DNA from: Nitrosospira multiformis
GTDB taxonomy: Bacteria; Pseudomonadota; Gammaproteobacteria; Burkholderiales; Nitrosomonadaceae
Reading direction: 5' to 3'
Length of the DNA: 64,000 nt
Assembly: GCF_900110185.1 (NCBI RefSeq)
Contig: NZ_FOCT01000004.1
Coordinates: forward strand, 62,001 to 126,000
Of this stretch, positions 27,339 through 36,028 are shown piece by piece. The first letter of the stretch is position 1; each line of letters starts with the position of its first letter. Below the pieces are notes generated by a model. The model saw only the letters and a program-made list of their open reading frames with translations. It searched no databases and was not told the DNA's origin. Position numbers and translations under genes: made by a program.

Positions 27339-28544
27339 ATGGGGGTAGAAATGAGACGCCAAACGTGCAAATTATCAGCAAAAGAAGTATCTAACAAGAA
27401 AAAGCCGGGTTACTACTGTGATGGCGCTGGACTCTATCTTCAGGTAAGCGACTCCGGCAGCAAATCCTGGATATTCCGTTATACCTTGAACGGCAAGAAC
27501 CGGCACATGGGGTTAGGCCCAGTTCATACTGTCTCCCTGGCTGATGCACGCACTGCCGCCGTTCAATGTCGGCAATTACTGCTTCGTAAAATGGATCCGA
27601 TCTCAGCACGTGATGCTGAGCGTACACAGCAGTCACTTGAAGCAGCAAGATCAATGACTTTTTCCGAGTGTGCTGCTCTCTATATTAAAGCCCATCGCTC
27701 CAGCTGGAAGAACACAAAACATGCCGATCAGTGGACAAATACCATCAAGACTTATTGCGGACCTGTCATAGGCCCGTTATCCGTCCAGGATGTCGATACG
27801 AAGCTGATTATGAAGGTGCTAGACCCGATCTGGGAGCAGAAACCGGAGACAGCTAGCCGATTACGCGGGCGTATAGAAGCTGTACTTGATTGGGCTACAG
27901 TCAGAGGTTATCGAGAAGGAGATAATCCCGCCCGATGGCGAGGATATCTTAGTCATGCGCTACCTTTGCTTAAAAAGAAACTCAGAGTAAAACATCATCC
28001 AGCTTTACAGTTCGGGCAGATGGCAGAATTTATGGGGTTGCTTCGAGCAGAGGAAGGCATTGCTGCAAGAGCACTGGAATTCCTCATTCTCACAGCCGCA
28101 CGAACCAGTGAGGTTATCGGTGCAAAATGGGAAGAGTTGGATCTAAAGGCTGCAATCTGGACTATTCCAGGTACGCGCATGAAAGCGGATGACCTGCATC
28201 GAGTACCACTTTCGGGAAGAGCCCTGGAAATTATCTTGAACCTGGAGAAGATCAAGCAAAGCGATTATGTATTTCCAGGCCAGAAGATCGAAAAGCCTCT
28301 AAGCAATAACGCCATGCTTAAGGTACTCGAACGTATGGGAAGAACTGATATAACCGTGCATGGTTTTCGCTCATCTTTTCGGGACTGGGCTTCGGAATAC
28401 ACAAATTTCCCAAGAGATGTATGTGAGATGGCGCTTGCTCATACAATAAGCAATAAAGCAGAAGCAGCCTATCGTCGAGGAGATTTGTTCGAGAAGCGGA
28501 GGGTATTGATGGAAGAATGGGCAGGGTATTGCGGCTATAAGTAA
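27339..28544 (+). CDS. P4-type tyrosine recombinase (island integrase)
   Basis: A 401-residue site-specific recombinase. The N-terminus is the DUF4102 arm-binding domain (KKKPGYYCDGAGLYLQVSDSG; SLADARTAAVQCRQLL); the catalytic domain carries Arg in LTAARTSEVIGAKWEEL, His-x-x-Arg in VHGFRSSFRDWASE, a later histidine in MALAHTISN and the tyrosine nucleophile in KAEAAYRRGDLFEKRR. All catalytic positions are intact. Two ATGs twelve bases apart could start it. It lies next to the att copy at 27193 and should catalyse integration and excision at tRNA-Ser, although it sits at the end distal to the tRNA. Confidence 0.94.
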   Translation: MGVEMRRQTCKLSAKEVSNKKKPGYYCDGAGLYLQVSDSGSKSWIFRYTLNGKNRHMGLGPVHTVSLADARTAAVQCRQLLLRKMDPISARDAERTQQSLEAARSMTFSECAALYIKAHRSSWKNTKHADQWTNTIKTYCGPVIGPLSVQDVDTKLIMKVLDPIWEQKPETASRLRGRIEAVLDWATVRGYREGDNPARWRGYLSHALPLLKKKLRVKHHPALQFGQMAEFMGLLRAEEGIAARALEFLILTAARTSEVIGAKWEELDLKAAIWTIPGTRMKADDLHRVPLSGRALEIILNLEKIKQSDYVFPGQKIEKPLSNNAMLKVLERMGRTDITVHGFRSSFRDWASEYTNFPRDVCEMALAHTISNKAEAAYRRGDLFEKRRVLMEEWAGYCGYK

Positions 28545-28642
28545 TTGGTCAATTCCGTTATTCACTATTCTATAGCTTCTATTTTTAAGCTATAGAATAA
28601 GACAACAACTTAAGTTTCGGCATATTCAAGGGAGTAATTAGC

Positions 28643-28813
28643 ATGAAAGCTTATTCTTACTTATACATCATAAATACAAGATTTTTGAAATTGCTTCTTG
28701 GAACGCTGCTATTTCTTCAGATCGGATTTATCAACGGCTACGCCCAAGAGTGGGAGCTTGGAACTTTAAAGCTCATGACGAGTGACCCGCCCCCGAAATC
28801 AGTACCGGTCTAA
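28643..28813 (+). pseudogene. 5' end of an exported-protein gene cut by an IS3-type element
   Basis: The frame has a good ribosome-binding site (GGAG at 28631-28634) and begins MKAYSYLYIINTRFLKLL, then LLGTLLFLQIGFINGYAQEW, a signal peptide cleaved near YAQ|EW. After about 45 residues the sequence runs into the IS-derived tail DPPPKSVPV and stops. The original protein cannot be identified from the remaining mature residues. Confidence 0.5.
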
Positions 28814-29265
28814 AGTGGAAAATTCCGGCTTCGCAGGCCTGTCGGGCAAGGCGTTTCCCTTGCCCGGTGGGCGAATTCAGCGGGTGTTGCCCACTGCAAT
28901 GCAGAATGGGGACACATCTCGTTATAGTACTGCCGCCACTCGTCAATCTTGCGCCTGGCGTCCTCCAAAAACAAGAACCAGTGTGCGTTGAGGCACTCCT
29001 GCCGGAACCGTCCATTGAAGCTTTCCACCTGGGCGTTGTCGGTGGGCTTGCCTGGACGGCTGAAGTCGAGTTCGATGCTGCGCTCATAGGCCCATTTGTC
29101 CATAACCCTGCAGATGAATTCGCTGCCATTGTCGACTTTGATAATGCTGGGCAAGCCACGCCTGGTTGCAATGTGGTTGAGCGTATTCACGACATCCTCT
29201 CCTTTCAGGCTCTGGCCCACCTCCATGGCTAAGCTCTCCCGCGTATAGTACTGGAGCAAGCTGCA
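28780..29265 (-). pseudogene. IS3-family transposase fragment (C-terminal DDE half)
   Basis: The minus-strand frame carries the second half of an IS3-type integrase-core transposase: YYTRESLAMEVGQSLKGEDVV, then IIKVDNGSEFICRVMDKWAYE with the second catalytic Asp and SRPGKPTDNAQVESFNGRFR with the catalytic Glu, ending HSALQWATPAEFAHRARE. The part before YYTRES, including the first catalytic Asp and the OrfA region, is lost. The fragment ends by joining a second, oppositely oriented transposase piece near 29265-29275. It is inactive. Confidence 0.8.
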
Positions 29266-29271
29266 CAGTTT

Positions 29272-29615
29272 CGTAGGTTGCCTCTGGCAATTCGCACTGA
29301 CCAGGGGCCGGAATTCAGCAGCAAGGCGCTGGCTCAATGGGCTTATCAGAATGGCGTTCAGCTCAAGTTGATCGAGGCAGGAAAGCCGACACAGAATGCC
29401 TATATCGAGAGCTTCAATGGCCGTTTTCGGGATGAGTGCTTGAACGATCCTGGTTTATCAGCCTGGCTGAGGCACGGATTCGGATATCAGCCTGGCGGCG
29501 CGACTACAACGAGCATCGACCTCACAGTGCACTAAATTACCTAACCCCGTCAGAATTTGCAGCCAACTGCCGTATGCAAAACGAAATCAACGGCTGCGAA
29601 AGAGAAAGTAGCTAA
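29272..29615 (+). pseudogene. Second IS3-family transposase fragment, frameshifted
   Basis: Plus-strand frame beginning LPLAIRTDQGPEFSSKALAQW, with IEAGKPTQNAYIESFNGRFRD holding the catalytic Glu. Near 29450 a one-base loss (GATCCTGG where GATCACTGG would be expected) shifts the frame; the next frame continues WFISLAEARIRISAWRRDYNE and HSALNYLTPSEFAANCR to a stop at 29613-29615. It differs clearly from the minus-strand fragment, so two distinct IS3-type elements meet here, each lacking its 5' half. Confidence 0.78.
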
Positions 29616-29675
29616 TTTTAAAAGAACTTTACTAGAACGCCCTTGGTGCTACTACCGGAGGCACATCAATTGAGC

Positions 29676-30854
29676 TTAAACAAACCCGGCAAAGTGCTCG
29701 GTTTTAATCTTTTTTGCCACTGCCTGTCCAATGGACTGAAGTTCATCGATGTGCTCTACTGAATCCAGTTTCTGAACATTTTCTGGCTTGATGTCTGACA
29801 GCCCCAGGTCTTTCAATCCCTCGGAAGTTAAATTCGCGTTATAGCGCAGATAAGTAAACAATTTACTCGATCCGGCTGGCGCGGCAACACCGATCATATC
29901 CCCTACCTCCCGGTCCAAGCTATCACCCACCAGGCATTTCCCAAATACCCGGCAGAGGAAATCCTGCTCATTCAGCGCAGCAGCCATCAAGGCAGAAGGA
30001 AGCGATGTGGCGTTATAAAGTAGGTTCATTTTGTCGGGATCCAAATCGGTATTGGCATCAGCGCTTGTACCGGTTCCAATCGATACAATGAGCATCTGAT
30101 CCTCCCCGGTGGCCCAGTTCATTTGGTAGGGCTTGACTGTGGCCATCAGGAATGCCTGGAAAGCAGGATTATTGTATGTGGTGATCCCTCCATCGACGAA
30201 TATAAAATCCTTTTTTCCCAGTTTCACGACTTCCGGTGGAAAATATACAGGTGCGGCCGTACTTGCTCGTACCAGTTGCCACAACGGCAGATACAGGTTG
30301 CAGTTTTCCCGAACCCTTCCGTCAGGACGCGTCGTCTGGTTGTACATCGCAAAGGGATTATTGGAAATAGGCCAGGGAGAGTCAGTGGTGGCATTACGCA
30401 TTACCATCATCAGAACAGTTTTGAGTTGGTTGCTACCCAGCAGAAGGTCTTTCTCTGTCTGCTGATGTTTGAAGATTTGGCGTAATTTGTTGGCGAGATT
30501 TTCGTCCTCATACTTGTAACGCATTCGTTTGAGTAAAGATGCCTTGTCAAACATATCGCTGCCACTTTTGACATAAAAATCCCTGATATCGGAGACCTTC
30601 ATGCCAACGGAAATGCACGCGGCAATGATCGCGCCTGTGCTGGTACCGGCAACGAAATCAAAATAATGCGAAAGGCTGAAATCGTCCTCGTTCTTTTTGC
30701 CAAGTTTCTGACGCAATATACTCTCGATCCCAGCCAAGATTTCGACCGTGATCATTCCACGAATACCGCCCCCATCAAGCGCGAGAATTTTTTTCGGTCC
30801 CGATAACTTTATACGATTTCTCACCTGCTCGTTTTGAATAGCAGCATCTTGCAT
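29676..30854 (-). CDS. Patatin-like phospholipase
   Basis: A 392-residue patatin-family lipid acyl hydrolase. Residues 24-33 hold LALDGGGIRG (oxyanion loop), 70-74 GTSTG with the nucleophile serine, and 221-223 DGG with the catalytic aspartate, so the Ser-Asp dyad is complete. There is no signal peptide. I chose this start because AAGGAGA precedes it by four bases; the longer frame would run into the upstream gene. It lies 59 bases after the giant TIR-STAND-WD40 gene on the same strand. Patatins are known effectors that damage membranes in several anti-phage systems (for example CapV in CBASS), which suggests an effector role here. Confidence 0.9.
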   Translation of the reverse strand: MQDAAIQNEQVRNRIKLSGPKKILALDGGGIRGMITVEILAGIESILRQKLGKKNEDDFSLSHYFDFVAGTSTGAIIAACISVGMKVSDIRDFYVKSGSDMFDKASLLKRMRYKYEDENLANKLRQIFKHQQTEKDLLLGSNQLKTVLMMVMRNATTDSPWPISNNPFAMYNQTTRPDGRVRENCNLYLPLWQLVRASTAAPVYFPPEVVKLGKKDFIFVDGGITTYNNPAFQAFLMATVKPYQMNWATGEDQMLIVSIGTGTSADANTDLDPDKMNLLYNATSLPSALMAAALNEQDFLCRVFGKCLVGDSLDREVGDMIGVAAPAGSSKLFTYLRYNANLTSEGLKDLGLSDIKPENVQKLDSVEHIDELQSIGQAVAKKIKTEHFAGFV

Positions 30855-30913
30855 ATTGTCTCCTTGCGATTGTTTCTTCTTAACATTCGAGTTATCTGAA
30901 TCAATAGTATTGT

Positions 30914-33900
30914 TTATACTTCCGCCGCGGGAATCATCAACTCCAAGCATTGCTGCTCATAGGGAATATTTGGCGAGATCCATTTTCGCCATTCCTCACG
31001 GCTCATGTTACGGATGAGTTTTTTACATAGCTCATTAGGCCAGACCTTTGGGCCCGGCCACAAGCGCAGAATTTTGTCTCCACTGCCCGAGACGATGCGA
31101 CTGCCATCCGGACTGGAGGCCACGCTTTCTACCCCAGCCTCATGGCCGCGCAGAGGCTCGCCGATGGGCTGGCCGGTCTGCGCGTCCCACAGGCGCACAG
31201 TCCTGTCCTCGCTGCCCGAGACGATGTGGCTGCCATCCGGGCTGAAGGCCACGCTCGTTACGCTATCCATATGGCCGCGCAAGGGCTCGCTGATGGGTTG
31301 GCCGGTCTGCGCGTCCCACAGGCGCAGGGTGCTGTCCCAACTGCCGGAGACGATGTGGCTGCCATCCGGGCTGAAGGCCACGCTTGTTACTATACCCTCA
31401 TGGCCGCGCAGAGGCCCGCCGATGGGCTGGCCGGTCTGCGCGTCCCACAGGCGCAGAGTCCTGTCCTCGCTGCCCGAGACGATGCGACTGCCATCCGGGC
31501 TGAAGGCCACGCTCGTTACGCTATGCATATGGCCGCGCAAGGGCTCGCTGATGGGTTGGCCGGTCTGCGCGTCCCACAGGCGCAGGGTGCTGTCCCAACT
31601 GCCGGAGACGATGTGGCTGCCGTCCGGGCTGAAGGCCACGCTTGTTACTATACCCTCATGGCCGCGCAGGGGCCCGCCGATGGACTGGCCGGTCTTGGCG
31701 TCCCACAGGCGCAGCGTCCTGTCCTCACTGCCGGAGACGATGCGGCTGCCATCCGGGCTGAGGGCCACGCTTGTTACTATATCCCCATGTCCGCGCAGGG
31801 GCCCGCCGATGGGCTGGCCAGTCTTCGCATCCCACAGGCGCAGGGTCTTGTCCTCATTGCCGGAGACAATGTAGCTGCCATCCGGGCTGAAGGCCACGCT
31901 TTCTACCCCAGCCTCATGTCCCCGCAGGGGCTCACCGATGGGCTGGCCGGTCTTCGCCTCCCACAGGCGCAGGGTCTTGTCCTCATTGCCGGAGACAATG
32001 TAGCTGCCGTCCGGGCTGAAGGCAACGCTTGTTACTATACCCCCATGTGCGCGCAGGGGCCCGCCGATGGGCTGGCCGGTCTTCGCATCCCACAGGCGCA
32101 CAGTCCTGTCCCTACTGCCCGAGACGATGCGGCTGCCATCGGGGCTGAAGGCCACGCTTTCTACCCAAGCCTCATGTCCGCGCAGGGGCCCGCCGATGGA
32201 CTGGCCGGTCTTCGCGTCCCACAGGCGCAGAGCCCTGTCCCTACTGCCCGAGACTATGCGGCTGCCATCGGGGCTGAAGGCCACGCTTTCTACCTCAGCC
32301 TCATGTCCGCGCAGGGGCTCGCCGATGGGCTGGCCGGTCTTCGCATCCCACAGGCGCAAAGTCCCGTCCAAACTACCGGAGACGATGCGGCTCCCATCCG
32401 GGCTGAAGGCCACACTGAATACTGGGCCCCCATGGCCGCGCAGAGGCTCGCCGATGGGCTGGCCGGTCTTGGCGTCCCACAGGCGCAGCGTCCTGTCCTC
32501 ACTGCCGGAGACGATGCGGCTGCCATCCGGGCTGAAGGCCACGCTTTCTACCTCAGCCTCATGTCCGCGCAGGGGCTCGCCGATGGGCTGGCCGGTCTGC
32601 GCGTCCCACAGGCGCACAGTCCTGTCCACACTGCCGGAGACGATGCGGCTGCCGTCCGGACTGAAGGCAACGCTTTCTACCCAAGCCTCATGGCCGCGGA
32701 GGAGTCCGCCGATGGGCTGGCCGGTCTTGGCGTCCCACAGGCGCAGGGTACTGTGCACACTGCCGGAGACGATGCGGCTGCCGTCCGGGCTGAAGGCAAC
32801 GGCTATGATTGGCGCATCTGCAGCCATGATCTTTTTCGTGTCCCGTTTGCTTATCAACATGGTTAGCAGTCCGGATTCTACTTCTTTGATTGGCGTCATG
32901 CGCCATGCGGCAACTAATTGCAGGATTGCCCGCTCGTCACCACCTGCCTGCAAACCGTTTGCTATCGCCTGGCTTTCTACAGCAAGCCTAAGACCATTTG
33001 TTTGCATTTGTGCCATCTCCGCCTTTATTTGTTGCTCCTTTGCATCAAAAAAGGCATAAATAGCATATATGAGAGCAACCAACACAACGCCAATCGCCGA
33101 CTGCAGTTGGCGTTTGCGCCTTAACAATCGTTCTGTAGCTCGTGTTTGCTCTGCTGCCAGCGCCTTTGCTGCCTCTTCCCTTTGCTTTGCAGCTATCAGC
33201 TCAGTTTCAGCCACCTGCTGCTTAGCCTGTGCAAGTTTTTCTAAAACACGTTGCTTTTCTTCGATTTTTTGGCGCTCCAAGTATGCAATAGAATTAGCAT
33301 GCAAGCGCGACCGCTCGATAAATTTTCTCTCGATTTCGGTAATCTCACTTTTTCGGATATCAAACCAATGTTCCGCTTCGGTTAGAAGATTTCCCGTAAG
33401 TAAGATGTCTCTGTCTTCTTGATTGGTTCTCCACTTAACCACATAGGTGGCAAGTTGGCTGCGCCACATGAAGAAATATGCATCAGGAATTGAATCCCCA
33501 TTCCCGAAATAATGCATAGGATTGGGGCTGGCGAGGGCGATCCAAATGCCACTGCTTGTAGGCGCTGATTCGCCTTGGGGACGTTTCCGCCAGATATCGA
33601 TTAGACCCCTCATCGCTAATAAATCGCGGAGTCTCTCAGCATCAGTTGCCACAATTGCCGGTATTGTTTCCGCTTCCGACCACACCTGCGATTGAGCGAC
33701 TAATTCCAGGCGCTCGTCCAATTTGGTCAGGTTTTTGAAGAGTACCTTTACAGCTGCTCTATCTATTTCGTTAAACGAGGCCAACACATTATCGATGTGC
33801 CTTTGGAAAACACCTCGAAGATGACCAAGGGCATCCAAACTTTTGTTTGTCAGCCAACCACGGCGGCGTTCATTCCACAACAAAACAAGGGTGATTTGGA

Positions 33901-36007
33901 TTTGAAAGACCGCATTTTTGGCATCCCCTGCGCTTTCAATTAATCTTTCAGTCAGGCCGTTTTCTAGAAGATGTCCAGCCTCGCGGGCCGGCTGTTCAAT
34001 CGCCCGACGCAAGGATTCGCCTTCCAGTTTTTCAAGTATGACCCTGTGACAACCTTGCCTTTGCCATGATTGAAGAACCGAATCATATTCTTCGTCATGC
34101 AGCACACCCCGCCATACTAGGAGCACCCGCAAGGAGGATGTGGTAAGAGTTAACAGGGATTGAATTTTTTTTAAACGAAGGGCGAAGGATGAAATAGGCG
34201 TTTCAGTAAAACTATCGATATTATCGATAATGACTAAAGTTCTCGATTTAGCCGGGTCTTTCCCTGAAATAGCCGTGTCGAAACTCAAAGCTGGCGATGC
34301 GAGAAATTCCTCGGTATCGGCATCGAGCTGAATAGATTTTTGACTGGAAGATCCCAACCTTAACCGTGGTAATACTCCGCCATAAATTAGAGATGTTTTT
34401 CCTGTCTTTGCAGCGCCTTCTAACAGTACGACTGGGTGCATCTCAAGCGCCGCGATTAAAACCCCGATCTCCTCATCGCGGCCATAAAAAAAGCGAGTGT
34501 CATCTTCCAAATAGGCATGTTCGCCGGGATAGGGGCACTGAATGTTTATGTCCATCCCGTTGCCAAGCTTGTTGGCCGCTACTGTACGCTTTGCGAGCAA
34601 TATAATTTCACGAAGACCATCTTCATGTATTTCTTCCCGAAAATTTATCCCTACGTAATTATCTAGGCCGTACGATTGAAGGGCTGACAACTGGGCGCCC
34701 GGCAGAAATATGGGAATAATCTGTTTTTTATCGCTACGTCTAACGAAATTCAGCAGCTTGGCTCGCCAAGGGGAGTCCGATGAATGACCAAAACAAACGA
34801 GAACGTGGGCACTGTAATCCAGTGCTCGTTCGATTTCCTCCGACCAAAGAGCTCCCATGTTCAGAGAGGCATCGATAAACACTTTCATTCCCCGCGTTTC
34901 AAGCTCCCGAGACAAGAACAACGCCACATCCCTATCGCTCTGTCCATAATCAATAAAGAAATCGAATCCGGAGGTTGCGCGAGAAACGTCTGCATGGAGC
35001 AGAGTTATTTCAGGACTTACTTGGCCGCGTAACCGGGCAAGGGCTTCATTGCGAAGCCTGTAGAGCGGGTCGCCAGCATTTGCAAGAAGAACCAAGGCAT
35101 CGGCCAGTCGTTCAAAAGCTCCACTAACTGCTGACGTCCGGTCCGCATTCACAAAATCATCGCCAACCAGCTGCTCTTCAACGGCAAACTCGGGTAGATA
35201 TGGCAGGATCAGATTCCGGTAACCGATACCAATTTCGGCCAGTGCAAGGGGTAAGCCTTCTGATCCAAGCTCACGCTCGAATGCTGCCAAGAACTTGTCT
35301 CGCATTGGATGATTGTCAGCCACGCGGGCAGGAATAGCTAAAATATCAAGCTTCCGTCCGTATCTGAGGCCCAGTACACTGTCCGACAAAAAATCCCGGG
35401 CGACATCCCGGGTCCCTTCCAGATTTTGATAGTTGGGGGCGCACATGAGGACTGCGACATCGGCTAACTGATAAGCACACACCCCCCCCATCTCGGTTAC
35501 GCCAGTACGACTGTCAACCAGAACAACATCGTAGCCTTGCTCCGATTCTGTCCACTGTCCCCGCAGCCATTGAAAAAAAATATCTCCCTTCCAGTTGTAG
35601 AAAAAATCCTGCCAATCAAAGCTACGCACCGCAAGCGCGTAGTCCCGTATCTTTCCTACTGGTTCCCGTTGCCCTGCTGTCAGTAGATCAACACGTCCCC
35701 CACGAGAGCTTGCTGCAACAATAGCTGGCGAAATGAAACGGTCAAGCCTTTTGAAAGCCGGATTTTCAAATTCTGCCTCATCCGAAAGGGCACGCCGGTA
35801 GTCTTGTAACAGATCCATCAGCCCCAACTCGCCGCGTTTCAAACGGCTGCGTTCATTATCGAAAAAATAGCGTTCGAGTCCTGGCGCTTCCAGATCAAAA
35901 TCGACGGCTAAAACTCTCATGCCCCGGCGGGCAAGCAAGTGGGCAACGGCAGCCAGCGCCATTGACCGCCCTACACCGCCTTTATAGCTATAAAACGTAA
36001 TTATCAT
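30914..36007 (-). CDS. Giant KGGVGR ATPase - TIR - STAND - WD40 protein
   Basis: A 1697-residue multidomain protein. In order: residues 1-300, a MinD/ParA-like ATPase of the KGGVGR variant (YSYKGGVGRSMALAAVAHLL; VVLVDSRTGVTEMGG); 348-460, a TIR domain (FDFFIDYGQSDRDVALFL; LWSEEIERALDYSAHVLVCF, where NADase TIRs have their catalytic Glu); about 505-900, a STAND-type NTPase with Walker A GAAKTGKTS at 531-539 and Walker B LVIIDNIDSF; about 900-962, a charged coiled coil; 966-990, one membrane helix (AIGVVLVALIYAIYAFFDA); 1064-1650, fourteen WD40 repeats; then a short conserved tail (LWPGPKVWPNELCKKL). It probably senses a target through the WD40 part and fires the TIR and/or the downstream patatin. 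The exact combination is unusual; function is inferred. Confidence 0.88.
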   Translation of the reverse strand: MIITFYSYKGGVGRSMALAAVAHLLARRGMRVLAVDFDLEAPGLERYFFDNERSRLKRGELGLMDLLQDYRRALSDEAEFENPAFKRLDRFISPAIVAASSRGGRVDLLTAGQREPVGKIRDYALAVRSFDWQDFFYNWKGDIFFQWLRGQWTESEQGYDVVLVDSRTGVTEMGGVCAYQLADVAVLMCAPNYQNLEGTRDVARDFLSDSVLGLRYGRKLDILAIPARVADNHPMRDKFLAAFERELGSEGLPLALAEIGIGYRNLILPYLPEFAVEEQLVGDDFVNADRTSAVSGAFERLADALVLLANAGDPLYRLRNEALARLRGQVSPEITLLHADVSRATSGFDFFIDYGQSDRDVALFLSRELETRGMKVFIDASLNMGALWSEEIERALDYSAHVLVCFGHSSDSPWRAKLLNFVRRSDKKQIIPIFLPGAQLSALQSYGLDNYVGINFREEIHEDGLREIILLAKRTVAANKLGNGMDINIQCPYPGEHAYLEDDTRFFYGRDEEIGVLIAALEMHPVVLLEGAAKTGKTSLIYGGVLPRLRLGSSSQKSIQLDADTEEFLASPALSFDTAISGKDPAKSRTLVIIDNIDSFTETPISSFALRLKKIQSLLTLTTSSLRVLLVWRGVLHDEEYDSVLQSWQRQGCHRVILEKLEGESLRRAIEQPAREAGHLLENGLTERLIESAGDAKNAVFQIQITLVLLWNERRRGWLTNKSLDALGHLRGVFQRHIDNVLASFNEIDRAAVKVLFKNLTKLDERLELVAQSQVWSEAETIPAIVATDAERLRDLLAMRGLIDIWRKRPQGESAPTSSGIWIALASPNPMHYFGNGDSIPDAYFFMWRSQLATYVVKWRTNQEDRDILLTGNLLTEAEHWFDIRKSEITEIERKFIERSRLHANSIAYLERQKIEEKQRVLEKLAQAKQQVAETELIAAKQREEAAKALAAEQTRATERLLRRKRQLQSAIGVVLVALIYAIYAFFDAKEQQIKAEMAQMQTNGLRLAVESQAIANGLQAGGDERAILQLVAAWRMTPIKEVESGLLTMLISKRDTKKIMAADAPIIAVAFSPDGSRIVSGSVHSTLRLWDAKTGQPIGGLLRGHEAWVESVAFSPDGSRIVSGSVDRTVRLWDAQTGQPIGEPLRGHEAEVESVAFSPDGSRIVSGSEDRTLRLWDAKTGQPIGEPLRGHGGPVFSVAFSPDGSRIVSGSLDGTLRLWDAKTGQPIGEPLRGHEAEVESVAFSPDGSRIVSGSRDRALRLWDAKTGQSIGGPLRGHEAWVESVAFSPDGSRIVSGSRDRTVRLWDAKTGQPIGGPLRAHGGIVTSVAFSPDGSYIVSGNEDKTLRLWEAKTGQPIGEPLRGHEAGVESVAFSPDGSYIVSGNEDKTLRLWDAKTGQPIGGPLRGHGDIVTSVALSPDGSRIVSGSEDRTLRLWDAKTGQSIGGPLRGHEGIVTSVAFSPDGSHIVSGSWDSTLRLWDAQTGQPISEPLRGHMHSVTSVAFSPDGSRIVSGSEDRTLRLWDAQTGQPIGGPLRGHEGIVTSVAFSPDGSHIVSGSWDSTLRLWDAQTGQPISEPLRGHMDSVTSVAFSPDGSHIVSGSEDRTVRLWDAQTGQPIGEPLRGHEAGVESVASSPDGSRIVSGSGDKILRLWPGPKVWPNELCKKLIRNMSREEWRKWISPNIPYEQQCLELMIPAAEV
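31060..32815 (-). repeat. Fourteen near-identical 129-base WD40 repeats
   Basis: Fourteen units of 43 codons, each of the form V.SVAFSPDGSRIVSGS..D.TLRLWD followed by KTGQPIGGPLRGH. Most units differ at only a few residues, mainly in the positions after VSGS, after the tryptophan, and at the end of the unit. Repeats 9-10 and 11-12 are almost the same pair, pointing to a recent 258-base duplication. Fourteen repeats would make two seven-bladed propellers. High identity makes the region unstable by recombination. Confidence 0.92.
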
Positions 36008-36028
36008 CGCAGGGGGTATCGTTTACTA

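Noticed and set aside
30855-30950. N-terminal extension of the patatin
   Set aside because: The longer start overlaps the end of the giant gene and lacks a ribosome-binding site; AAGGAGA directly precedes the start at 30854.
31060-32815. Regular repeats that might suggest a CRISPR array
   Set aside because: The period is 129 bases with no unique spacers, and the units translate as WD40 repeats in a long gene.
31142-32866. A 574-codon plus-strand open frame (and two others nearby) antisense to the WD40 region
   Set aside because: It is a repetitive Ala/Gly/Leu translation of the complement of WD40 codons. A 43-codon repeat with no stop in the opposite frame is automatically open throughout. 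The minus strand has recognisable domains.
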